DNA of 64,000 nt from Legionellaceae bacterium (GTDB lineage: Bacteria > Pseudomonadota > Gammaproteobacteria > Legionellales > Legionellaceae): the NCBI GenBank assembly GCA_029210085.1, contig JARGPP010000011.1, positions 1 to 64,000 of the forward strand, in the 5' to 3' direction. The position numbers and the translations under genes are program-made. Below, one piece after another: positions 55,514 through 64,000 of the stretch (positions are counted from its first letter, which is position 1; each line of letters starts with the position of its first letter). Under the pieces are notes generated by a model, which worked only from the letters and a program-made list of their open reading frames with translations, did not search any database and was not told where the DNA came from.

Positions 55514-58500
55514 TTAAGCAGCAGGAACAGCACCATTCGATGAATCATGAGACAAGCTAATGAGCGCTTCTAAATTATTCAAAACATAGTGTAGTGTTTT
55601 GGGTACCGTTTTTTTATCTAAGCGCTCAAGCGTGTCACTCAGTTCGCTCAATTCAGTTGAAGTTTCACTCCAAGCATCCTCATCAGAATCAGTTAAAGCA
55701 CGCCCCTCTTCTATGTCAATTTTAAGAGCATGATCATCAGGCAAACGACGCCCCAAGAGTTCAATTTGAAAGGCCAGTTGCTGCTGCAAAAGTGTTCTAA
55801 TCAAGTTTTTATCTTGAACCGCAATCTTATTATCGGCTAAACAATCACGAGCCACCGAAATAAACATTTCATCCATAATGTCATATAGCCGACTATATCC
55901 TTTTTTATTCAAGGTTCTGTCTGTGTCTTCATCGTTTTTGAGTAACTTCATTTGTGATCTTTGAATCGCCTCTAATACTTTATGATAATAGGTTGCTCCT
56001 TGAGCACCTTTGTCTTCAATACGCGCTAAATTATCAAATAGATTTTCTGCTTGCTCTCGGCGTGCTTTATTAACCCACCAACGACTTGCATATGCTTGTT
56101 TTTGTTTTTCAAAATAAGTGCGATGCGTGACTTTTTTACTTTTTGAAAGTACCGCAGATGCCCCCTTTGGTTCAGCAAAGGGATGCGTGCTAATCACTTC
56201 AAACTCTCGTGTTAATGCAATAATTGCCGCGTAATTAGCCTGCACTGATTTTTGATGTTCGGACACATTTTGCTTGCTTGATGGCAACTCAAGTGGTTTT
56301 AGCATTTGATTCACAAGTCGCTGATACTGACGATAACAAGTGTTTCTAAAACGCACGCCTAAATCAATGAGGCCATGTTCAAGATACTGCATAATACTCT
56401 GCCTATCGGCTTGGCGCTTACATTTTGCATGAGAGAAAAAATCCCCCCAATTTTTTTCTTGATGCAGTTTTTCAGCCATTTTAGCCACCCGAATGGCTTC
56501 TTGCATGTCTTTTCCTGATTGAATTTTGCCGTCATCCCAAGCTAACTTCAAAGCGTTATGCATACTCGATTTTAGCTTCGCATCTTCTAATGCAACAGCC
56601 ATGCGAATGGCTGTTTTGAGACCTTCTTCTTGCTCAATCTCTTCATCATCCCAAGCTTGCCTAAGCGCTTCATACATGTCATCGGATAAATTCACATCTT
56701 TTAATGCCGCTACAAACTGATTAAAGCGTGAATGGGGTTTTAGTTGCTCTTGTACCTTATCTTCATCAAGAACTCCCTCACCACCCTCACCCAACACACA
56801 CTTATTGAATTGTGCTTGCATGAATTTTTTTGAAGACTCAGGTAGCCTTTGGATGCTCCGTGCTGTTTCAACAGCATGACTCAGGGCTGTTTTATGCGAT
56901 TTTTCATGTGTACCATAAGTGTTCATGAATGTCGTGACGGTTTCCATGTCTAAATCAGGCGCCTTCGCGACCTCACTAAAAAAAGCCTCACTACGCTCAG
57001 GTGGCATCGACATAAATCCATTTACTAATGTGTCAAAATTTTCTCTTTGACTTTCAGCAACCTCCTGCACAACATGCGGAGACGCAATAACGCCTCGGTC
57101 TGCCATAAGCTGACACCAAGCTTTTCCTGCCTTCTCAACCGTCTCAATGCGTGTTTTTGCCTCATTTAAATCGTATACCCCTGTTGAAAATTTTGCATGC
57201 TTTGTCACGTAGTCAAGCGGTACATAAGCTGGAATTTTAAGCAATGGATCAATCACATTTTGAATTAACTCAGGTGACTGTGCTTGCTCAGTGAGAGGCT
57301 GCATAAATTGATGCAATGTTTCTTGGGTTACATTTGGCCGCTGACTGATAAAGTGCGCTATTTTTGTTTTAGTTGCAACATCTAAGGCCTCTACTGAATC
57401 AAGCTCTTTAAGCAAGCCCTCTTCTGAGTCAATACGGTTTCCTTGTAGCTTCAAATCGAATACAGAACGAAGCACATATCCATTTTTATCCAATGCCCCA
57501 TCATTCTCATTGAGATAAACAAGCAATGCTTCGCGCTGCTCTGCAGTTGCTGCATGATACGAACGAATAAAATGACCTAAATCCGATTGATTCGTATGCT
57601 TCATTAAAAGCTTAGTCGCTTTTTCGTGTGTACAAAACAGTGCATTTGTTGTTTCTGCATAGTCATCATTATCAAAATCATTCCAAAAATTTTCATGAAT
57701 CACCGTACATAAATTACTAATAAACTGCTCTGTTGGGCCCGCATCATGGCCTTCTTCTCGATCAACATACGCGGTATATACACTATTCATCACAAGTGTT
57801 AATAAATGGCTGATTTTTTTAATTTCTGCCTCAGTTTGCTCGTGCGGCGCTGTTTTTGTCAGCCATGTCTGATTAAAAAACGCATTTAAGCAATTTAAAT
57901 AATCTGCATAATGAGGATCGTCAAGGGCGAGCTTTTCAAGTAAGCCGGGCATTAAAACAGACCAGTCCTTACAAGGAATCAAAAAGCATGCTGGCTTTTC
58001 AGTTTGTTGCTTTAAACAATCAAACAGTTGCAGGTATCCCTCTTTTAATTTTGTGTGCTTTTCGAGTATTTTTTCAGGCGTCTCTATTGAAGGCAACAAG
58101 CCAGACCAATCAGGTGCCTCACTTGATTCACCATCACGGCTTAACAGAGGGCTTATATCAATACCCGAGAGCGCTTCAGCATCAACACCTGCAAGCTCAG
58201 CATATTGATAACCCACACCTTTCAAAGCACGATAAAAAAGCTTCAGACCATGGGTGCCTCCTGTCGCTTCTTGACCATAAATGGTTTTAATTACAGAGTC
58301 AGATGTTTTATGCGCTGAATCAAAATAAACGGTTTGTGCGCCCTCAATCCACTTTTGATAAATCTCTGTAAAACTGGATATATCGGGTGCCACGCCTTCG
58401 CGCTTAACATCTGTCACCACAAGAGGCGATGCATGTACAGGGTCAACATCAGAGAGTATTGCACGGTGCCTGCGCATTAACCCAGTCCACAACTGGCCCG

Positions 58501-61500
58501 CTTTTTGCTCAAACCACTTAAACTGCTGCTGGTCAACTGTTGATGATACAGACTCATCCTCTACTTTTCCCTCAAAAAAATCCTCGCCATCATCAGATGT
58601 AGATGCAAACTCTAAGTTACTATCTTCTTCAAATGCTCCAGTGATATTTGAAACACCTTTCATGCCCCATGCGCGATCAATCTCTTCTTTACAGTTCATC
58701 CAGTCTGTTTTTAACGCATCGATATTGTCTTCATATTGGGTGCCCTGATGCTTGGCTAAAGCATTCATAACATAGCCTGAATACTGAGCAACAAGAGCTT
58801 CTTTTTTGCGCATCAATTCACTGCTTTCTGTTGCTTTGTCATGCGCGCGCTGCACCCAAGTGCGCGCCATTAAATAACACGCTTTTTGTTTTTCATCATT
58901 TGCTAAATCTTGATAAAGAGGTTTAGCCCAAGTCGCCTCTTCTACACTTTCAACATCTGAGACAACTTCGAGACTACCCGTCTCTACCTCTTCTTCTTCA
59001 ATGACTACGCTTTTTGCTGGTAAAGCTTGTTCATGCGCACGCCTGTGCTTTGCAATTTTCTCATCTAAATGCTTTTCTTGTTCTTCAAGCATTGCTTCAA
59101 ATTTATTTTGATCATCGCCATACAGTGCATTGTGTGCTTCTAAAATTTCGGTGTAATTTAAAATATCTTGGCACTTCCCGGCTTTACCATTACGCCCTTG
59201 TCGCCCTTTTTCTTGCTTAATGACACGAGGAATAGCGGCATAAGTACGCAATACCATCAACCCCTCATCTGTTTTAGGCTTAATGTCTGTGCCGCGTCCT
59301 AAACGCGAACTGACCGTCACCGAATTGGCTTCTCCTGCTCCTGGTACAATCTCACTTTCATGAATACCACTGTCATTGGTGTCTTCTACAAATTCGTTAA
59401 ATCCTTTTGCTCGCAATAAGGCTGAAATTCTTTTAACAGCCACATCATCTGCACATGTCATTAAAATAGGACCTGGCTTACGATGTTCATCATGAATCAC
59501 TGCAATAATGGCATCCACTTGCGCGCTTTCTCCAGCCGCAATACGAACTGCTCTCTCTCTTTGATATATCTCTGCATGTGGCGCACGCTGCCTTCTCAGT
59601 TTTATAAGTACTGGGTCGTTGGCCAAATCTTCGGCCTGTTGCTCTCGGCTTGCTTCAATATATTGACCCGGCAAATAAGTACTTTTTGACACTTCATGAG
59701 TGGGTAATTTAATCACATGAGTCAATTCATAATCTTTGGTGTACTCTGCAATATCCGCTTGATTACCCGCGGTTCCTGTACACGCTTCAAGTTTCCCATA
59801 ATTTTTCTTCAAGATGTATTTTGCATTTTGAGATAAAGCAATGCGCGTTTCAGGTTCTACAAAAAAATCAGGTTTTTGACCCGCGTTTGATGCTTCTTTA
59901 TTTAAGCGCACATGTAAAAATTGCTGTACTAAATCACTATATGTTGAGCCATCTCGCACCTGGTTATCAATCATGACTTTTGCAAAACGTGTTTGTACCT
60001 CTAAACCATCAATGGTTTTGTATTGATCGCGAACACAAAAGTCGACCCCTTCTTGCAGACCTCTATTTTCTTCCTTGCTACCTACGGTATAAGCCGCTGT
60101 TAATAATGCTTTTAGTTTTGCATCTCGATTGGCTAAATTAACATCACGAGGATTATCCGGATCAGCTAAAAGCGCTGGTGTTAGGTAATTTTGAACAAAT
60201 GTAGACCCTTCAGGTGCATACTTTGATGCACGCTCTAGCTGCTCACACAAAGGTTTAAAATGTCGATGAGTTGACAGTTTCAATGCACCCCGCGCATATA
60301 ACTCACCGTTTTCATCCAAGGCAAATTCGGCTTTGTGTTGAAGGTAAAAATCATAGACTTCGCGATACACCCACTCATCCATGTTATACACACCTGCATT
60401 TCCTGAGCTATCAGAAAAGTTAGCTTGTGTTTGCTCATCTCGGAGAATATGGTCACCCTCATCTAAAAAAGCAACGCGCTTAGCTCGAGTATAAGCAATC
60501 CCCTTTTTCCCTTCCCAAATATGTTTGGACTGAAATAAACCAAAATTACAAATGGTCATGTAATTCACAGCCCCTATTGGGTCAGAAAAACGACCTGTCG
60601 ACTTAGGCTCAGCATGATAAACACCCGCAGGTGATTCAGCCGTTACATAAGCACTCGGAATGCCCATGGCACGAAATACGGGGGCAAACTCTTCATGGTC
60701 ACGTTCAGATAAACTGTCTTTTGCAGTATACGCGTCCACAATATAACCATTTAAAGCAAGATAAGATGTTCGCATCAGGGTTAAAATACTTTTCCCTTGC
60801 CCCGTTTTAACTTGATGCATGAGTCCTTCATCGTTATGTAGGGCGGCATATAACAAGTCCAACATTTGAGTTTGATTCGCCCATTTTCCTGTTTGACGCA
60901 GTAAGATTTCTCGCATACATGCCAACATCTCAGCAGATGCCTCAGGGCTTTTATCAGGGTCTACTCTGCTTTTAACGTCATGACGTGCATCATCCAGACG
61001 GCGTAATAAGTCATTATGTGATGCATGACTGAGCTCATTTACCTGGCTGTAATTATTGGTGTAATACAATAAATTCAGTAACTGATTGCGCTCTTCGTTG
61101 GTAATAAACCCTTTTCCTTTGCGCTTTACTCCGTCTAAAACACGCATTAAATCTTTACGGTCACGCTCACTAATGCTGTAATGACGTTTCTCTTTGCCAT
61201 CGGCTGTTAAACCTTGCTCTACAGCTTCAAACCGCTGAATCACCGCCTCTGCGGTTTCAAGCGCCGGCTCCCTTGATAACAACTTAGCTAATATTTCTAG
61301 CGATGGCACAGGTGAAGCATTAAAATAAGCAGTTAACGCTGCAGCTTCGTCTTCCCCATAGCTTTCTTTCCAACGTGCAAGTTGAGTATTAAGAACATCA
61401 ACTTGATTTAATATTTCTGTGCGACCCTCCTGCAGTGCTCTTTGTTTTGCTGCTTCTGGTATACTTTTTACACGAGACTCTAACTGTTCAACGGTAAGCC

Positions 61501-64000
61501 CCATGGCCGTTACCACAATGCTTTTAATATCTTCATCTTGATTAAAATGAGTGTTTAATTGTTCGACCTCAATATGACCCGCAACAAACATATCCATCAG
61601 TTGTATATGTGTTTTTTCTGACGCTGGCTTTTTAGGACATAAAGACGATGTAATCAGGTCAAAGTTGTCATCCTCTTTATGTTTAGATAATTTTATCAAT
61701 AACCGACTCACAGCCTTCAAATAGGCAGGGCTTGAAATACATTTTTTAGACACTTCTAAACCTCGGTGCCCTGCATCTTTTTCACTCAAGCCTTTAAATA
61801 AATCTAAAGCATCATCTGTAAACGCGTAATTATCCGCACCATCTTCCAATGCAAATTGCACCAGCATCGGTTTATACTGATTACCCACCTCTGCTTGCAT
61901 AATGCTTTTAACTTTATTTTTTAAGGTTTTATGAGGACTTTTTGAAGCAGAGCAAAGTTCAGTTAAATCTCCACTCACTAAGCTCGACAAATTCTCTGAA
62001 CGAACGAGCGCTTCTAATAAATTTGTTGGATAATGCCGGTTGGCATAAACCTCTTGATCAACCAATAAAACCTTCAACCAAGAGACCAAGTCAGATGTTG
62101 AATAATGTTTATCTGGCTGTGCTTCTGCAATTAAAACACCCAAAATTTGCCCAAGCTCATTAAAATGGGCTTTATTATCAAGCTCAGCAAATAACTCCCT
62201 CAAGGCTTTTAATTGGGGTCCTGCATCATGTGCTACTTCTACCGCAAGGTGGTCGCGTAATAATCTCTTACATAAAGGTGCATTTTGCCCCTTAAACGTT
62301 GCATACAGTCTTGTCTCAAACAGTTTGTTTTGCGTCTCAAATTCAGCACTTTCAAGCGGTCTGAAGGCGGCTTTTTGATAAATCACATTGCAGCCACTCG
62401 CCCTCAAGGCCTTAACACAGTCAATTCGCACTTGTTCTGCTTGAGCTGAACTAGAAGCCTTTGAAATCGCTTGCACCATACATATGAGTTCAGCTGCAGG
62501 AGGTAAATAAATACTCGTTTTAAAATCGATTGATTGTAGTTGCTGCTTAAACAGGTCCATTTCTTCCTGGCGACAACCCCTAACGGCTGCTAGTGCCTCC
62601 GCTAGCTGTTGCTCATTTGGCGCGTTATGCACCCATGGACACGTGGTTAAAATGGGCGAAGGTGGATAATAACCATATACAACTCCAGTGTCTCCAATTA
62701 ATGAAATTAAGCCTTTCAAAAATGCTTCTTTTGTACCAACATTGCTAACACCCATGTTTTGGGTTAAACACTCATAAGCACCACACGCACGACCAAAGTG
62801 ATTAACCATTTCAAGCGCATTTTGTTCGGATACATTTTGAAGGCGCTCAAGCAAACCAGCATTTTTTTGCAATAACTTCCCAAATAACGCAATATTTTCA
62901 AAGCGCATTTGAAACAGGTTATCGCGTAACTCACCGTCTAACTTTAATAAGTCATTCAGCAATTTAAGTGTGGCAGGCCTTAACGTTTTCAGCGCTTGGA
63001 GGTGCTCTTCAAGCGTTTCTGTATCAAAATATTCTGGCTTATCAATACCTACCGACATTGAAGCCATCCATAACCTGAGCGACTCACAGGTAATCGCTGC
63101 TTGAACCACTCTATCGTCTAAAAGTGATTGAATCTGCTGAAAATCTTCTTCTGGTTTTTTCATCCGCAAACCAGCAAATCTAAGCGCATGCAAACGAGGG
63201 TTTTGTATTACTACCGAATCGACATCCCATGTTACATGATATTGCGCTACATCACGTTCCGAGCTTTGCTCAAAATCTTTTAATCTGAGCTCGGCACGCC
63301 AATAAGGGCACCCCTCGTTAAACGCCGCATAATAAAATCCATTATGTAACCAATCGATTTGGTCAATGTTATCTAATATATGTTGTTGCACAGTTCTGGG
63401 CACAACCTCGGTATGTTTATTTAAGCGTTTTCCTTTTAAAACACGGGTTAAACGGTCTAAAAAGACTTGCCCATTAAAATTAGGTTCAGCTTTATATTTA
63501 TCCAGTAACCTCAGTGTGGCTGGAACATCAAATTGTAGTGTGTTTTTCTCGGTGTCTGTTTTATCCAGATGATTTAGCAAGTTTTCAAACCCATGCCACA
63601 ACTCAAAATAATGCATGTGTCCAACAGCGTCCCCATGCAAGTCTAATAATTTAATCCAGATTTCTTTATATTCAGGATGTTCTTCTAATCGCTTGATTGA
63701 ACGCGCCATGGCGTCCATTTCAGCTTTATCCAAACATTCAGTCCAATTGCTTGATGGGTCAAGTATTCGGTTTTTCCAGGCAACAAGGCCTGCCTCACCA
63801 AAATGTTCAAGTACGCGACTGGCCACTAAAAATAAGTGCTCAACCCCTGAGTTTTTACGCGAGTCATAATGATTAAACAACTGACCCAATGCTTTTAAAT
63901 TCTCTTCGGTAAGATGCGCTTCTGATTCAGATCTCAATAAAACATCAGCCACACCGCCAAACCCTTCCTGCTTATCCCGAACCCAATGGTCCAAAGCAGT
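55514..64000 (-). CDS. Giant protein with a SecA-like DEAD motor core (5' end outside the window)
   Basis: An open frame of over 2,826 residues that continues past the window edge: the codons before the TTG at 63994 (ACT GCT) stay open, so the true start is beyond 64000. A SecA-like motor lies at about residues 1035-1640 counted from that TTG. Walker A is KTGQGKS (about 1062; DNA about 60789-60809), Walker B LDEGDHIL (about 1176), then ACTGTAGNQ (about 1401), SRLGRGTDIKP (about 1567) and KGRQGRNGKAG (about 1600). They match the SecA motifs TGEGKT, DEVDSIL, TGTA, GRGTDI and GRSGRQGD in order. The remaining 2,200 residues are helical and unrecognised, with an acidic stretch near 1,670. There is no transmembrane segment. 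It cannot be the housekeeping SecA, which is about 900 residues. A secreted effector or an unusual translocase are the main options. Confidence 0.8.
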   Translation of the reverse strand, partial: TALDHWVRDKQEGFGGVADVLLRSESEAHLTEENLKALGQLFNHYDSRKNSGVEHLFLVASRVLEHFGEAGLVAWKNRILDPSSNWTECLDKAEMDAMARSIKRLEEHPEYKEIWIKLLDLHGDAVGHMHYFELWHGFENLLNHLDKTDTEKNTLQFDVPATLRLLDKYKAEPNFNGQVFLDRLTRVLKGKRLNKHTEVVPRTVQQHILDNIDQIDWLHNGFYYAAFNEGCPYWRAELRLKDFEQSSERDVAQYHVTWDVDSVVIQNPRLHALRFAGLRMKKPEEDFQQIQSLLDDRVVQAAITCESLRLWMASMSVGIDKPEYFDTETLEEHLQALKTLRPATLKLLNDLLKLDGELRDNLFQMRFENIALFGKLLQKNAGLLERLQNVSEQNALEMVNHFGRACGAYECLTQNMGVSNVGTKEAFLKGLISLIGDTGVVYGYYPPSPILTTCPWVHNAPNEQQLAEALAAVRGCRQEEMDLFKQQLQSIDFKTSIYLPPAAELICMVQAISKASSSAQAEQVRIDCVKALRASGCNVIYQKAAFRPLESAEFETQNKLFETRLYATFKGQNAPLCKRLLRDHLAVEVAHDAGPQLKALRELFAELDNKAHFNELGQILGVLIAEAQPDKHYSTSDLVSWLKVLLVDQEVYANRHYPTNLLEALVRSENLSSLVSGDLTELCSASKSPHKTLKNKVKSIMQAEVGNQYKPMLVQFALEDGADNYAFTDDALDLFKGLSEKDAGHRGLEVSKKCISSPAYLKAVSRLLIKLSKHKEDDNFDLITSSLCPKKPASEKTHIQLMDMFVAGHIEVEQLNTHFNQDEDIKSIVVTAMGLTVEQLESRVKSIPEAAKQRALQEGRTEILNQVDVLNTQLARWKESYGEDEAAALTAYFNASPVPSLEILAKLLSREPALETAEAVIQRFEAVEQGLTADGKEKRHYSISERDRKDLMRVLDGVKRKGKGFITNEERNQLLNLLYYTNNYSQVNELSHASHNDLLRRLDDARHDVKSRVDPDKSPEASAEMLACMREILLRQTGKWANQTQMLDLLYAALHNDEGLMHQVKTGQGKSILTLMRTSYLALNGYIVDAYTAKDSLSERDHEEFAPVFRAMGIPSAYVTAESPAGVYHAEPKSTGRFSDPIGAVNYMTICNFGLFQSKHIWEGKKGIAYTRAKRVAFLDEGDHILRDEQTQANFSDSSGNAGVYNMDEWVYREVYDFYLQHKAEFALDENGELYARGALKLSTHRHFKPLCEQLERASKYAPEGSTFVQNYLTPALLADPDNPRDVNLANRDAKLKALLTAAYTVGSKEENRGLQEGVDFCVRDQYKTIDGLEVQTRFAKVMIDNQVRDGSTYSDLVQQFLHVRLNKEASNAGQKPDFFVEPETRIALSQNAKYILKKNYGKLEACTGTAGNQADIAEYTKDYELTHVIKLPTHEVSKSTYLPGQYIEASREQQAEDLANDPVLIKLRRQRAPHAEIYQRERAVRIAAGESAQVDAIIAVIHDEHRKPGPILMTCADDVAVKRISALLRAKGFNEFVEDTNDSGIHESEIVPGAGEANSVTVSSRLGRGTDIKPKTDEGLMVLRTYAAIPRVIKQEKGRQGRNGKAGKCQDILNYTEILEAHNALYGDDQNKFEAMLEEQEKHLDEKIAKHRRAHEQALPAKSVVIEEEEVETGSLEVVSDVESVEEATWAKPLYQDLANDEKQKACYLMARTWVQRAHDKATESSELMRKKEALVAQYSGYVMNALAKHQGTQYEDNIDALKTDWMNCKEEIDRAWGMKGVSNITGAFEEDSNLEFASTSDDGEDFFEGKVEDESVSSTVDQQQFKWFEQKAGQLWTGLMRRHRAILSDVDPVHASPLVVTDVKREGVAPDISSFTEIYQKWIEGAQTVYFDSAHKTSDSVIKTIYGQEATGGTHGLKLFYRALKGVGYQYAELAGVDAEALSGIDISPLLSRDGESSEAPDWSGLLPSIETPEKILEKHTKLKEGYLQLFDCLKQQTEKPACFLIPCKDWSVLMPGLLEKLALDDPHYADYLNCLNAFFNQTWLTKTAPHEQTEAEIKKISHLLTLVMNSVYTAYVDREEGHDAGPTEQFISNLCTVIHENFWNDFDNDDYAETTNALFCTHEKATKLLMKHTNQSDLGHFIRSYHAATAEQREALLVYLNENDGALDKNGYVLRSVFDLKLQGNRIDSEEGLLKELDSVEALDVATKTKIAHFISQRPNVTQETLHQFMQPLTEQAQSPELIQNVIDPLLKIPAYVPLDYVTKHAKFSTGVYDLNEAKTRIETVEKAGKAWCQLMADRGVIASPHVVQEVAESQRENFDTLVNGFMSMPPERSEAFFSEVAKAPDLDMETVTTFMNTYGTHEKSHKTALSHAVETARSIQRLPESSKKFMQAQFNKCVLGEGGEGVLDEDKVQEQLKPHSRFNQFVAALKDVNLSDDMYEALRQAWDDEEIEQEEGLKTAIRMAVALEDAKLKSSMHNALKLAWDDGKIQSGKDMQEAIRVAKMAEKLHQEKNWGDFFSHAKCKRQADRQSIMQYLEHGLIDLGVRFRNTCYRQYQRLVNQMLKPLELPSSKQNVSEHQKSVQANYAAIIALTREFEVISTHPFAEPKGASAVLSKSKKVTHRTYFEKQKQAYASRWWVNKARREQAENLFDNLARIEDKGAQGATYYHKVLEAIQRSQMKLLKNDEDTDRTLNKKGYSRLYDIMDEMFISVARDCLADNKIAVQDKNLIRTLLQQQLAFQIELLGRRLPDDHALKIDIEEGRALTDSDEDAWSETSTELSELSDTLERLDKKTVPKTLHYVLNNLEALISLSHDSSNGAVPAA

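Noticed and set aside
63992-63994. The TTG at 63994 as the true start of the giant protein
   Set aside because: The frame stays open to the window edge, no ribosome-binding site can be seen, and TTG starts are rare; the gene is best treated as truncated by the window.
1-64000. tRNA, rRNA, tmRNA, riboswitch and CRISPR signals
   Set aside because: No cloverleaf T-arm motifs, rRNA stretches, regularly spaced repeats or known riboswitch cores were recognised on either strand by eye.

Overview
The window looks like a chromosomal segment of a gamma-proteobacterium of the order Legionellales (Coxiella/Legionella-type). Grounds: a Com1-like DsbA protein, an alpha2-beta2-type glycyl-tRNA synthetase next to gmhB, a ratA-rnfH pair, bamE, mlaA and lptM, moderately AT-rich DNA, and many large orphan proteins of the kind those bacteria carry as accessory or effector-like genes. 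The taxonomic call is an inference. No rRNA, tRNA or CRISPR array was seen.

Layout. 1-2866: the edge of an IS630-type transposase gene and two orphan proteins. 2888-10085: a co-directional minus-strand block uvrD, com1-like, glyQ, glyS, gmhB, rsmJ, with a TPR-like orphan at its end. 10215-13237: mlaA, a small outer-membrane-like protein flanked by a duplicated mlaA tail, and a membrane-anchored orphan. 13234-18710: msbA, lpxK, an AttH/CrtC-like secreted protein and a two-domain peptide-type ABC ATPase. 18939-20576: an acetyltransferase, a transposase relic and a methyltransferase. 20665-28707: a complete leucine/isovalerate degradation operon (liuA, thiolase, a small membrane protein, liuB, liuC, liuD, liuE) behind a good promoter. 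28812-32323: gene relics, a methyltransferase, two glycosyltransferases and a frameshifted small gene. 32687-37659: a YcaD-like exporter, an ankyrin-like 873-residue orphan behind CpxR-like repeats, and ispB. 37882-41486: an old yellow enzyme, ychF, pth and rplY with a structured leader. 41592-46941: two tandem TPR paralogues, an unusually short uvrA and another orphan. 47140-53159: a BON protein, an MFS carrier, fur, bamE, rnfH, ratA, an esterase, an orphan membrane protein, lptM and dapF. 53228-64000: two helical or coiled-coil proteins downstream of a giant protein (over 2,800 residues, cut by the window edge) with a SecA-like ATPase core.

How the genes work together. Much of the housekeeping content serves the envelope: LpxK and MsbA for lipid A, GmhB for LPS heptose, MlaA for outer-membrane lipid asymmetry, BamE for barrel assembly, and Com1/DsbA for disulfides. 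The liu genes turn isovaleryl-CoA into acetyl-CoA and acetoacetate, which suits an amino-acid-fed intracellular or protozoan-associated life.

The observations most worth following are the giant SecA-like operon, the UvrA that lacks its insertion domain while keeping the UvrB-binding region, the two-hairpin leader of rplY, the duplicated mlaA terminus, and several orphan proteins with eukaryote-interaction features (TPR, ankyrin-like, a possible OTU-like tail).
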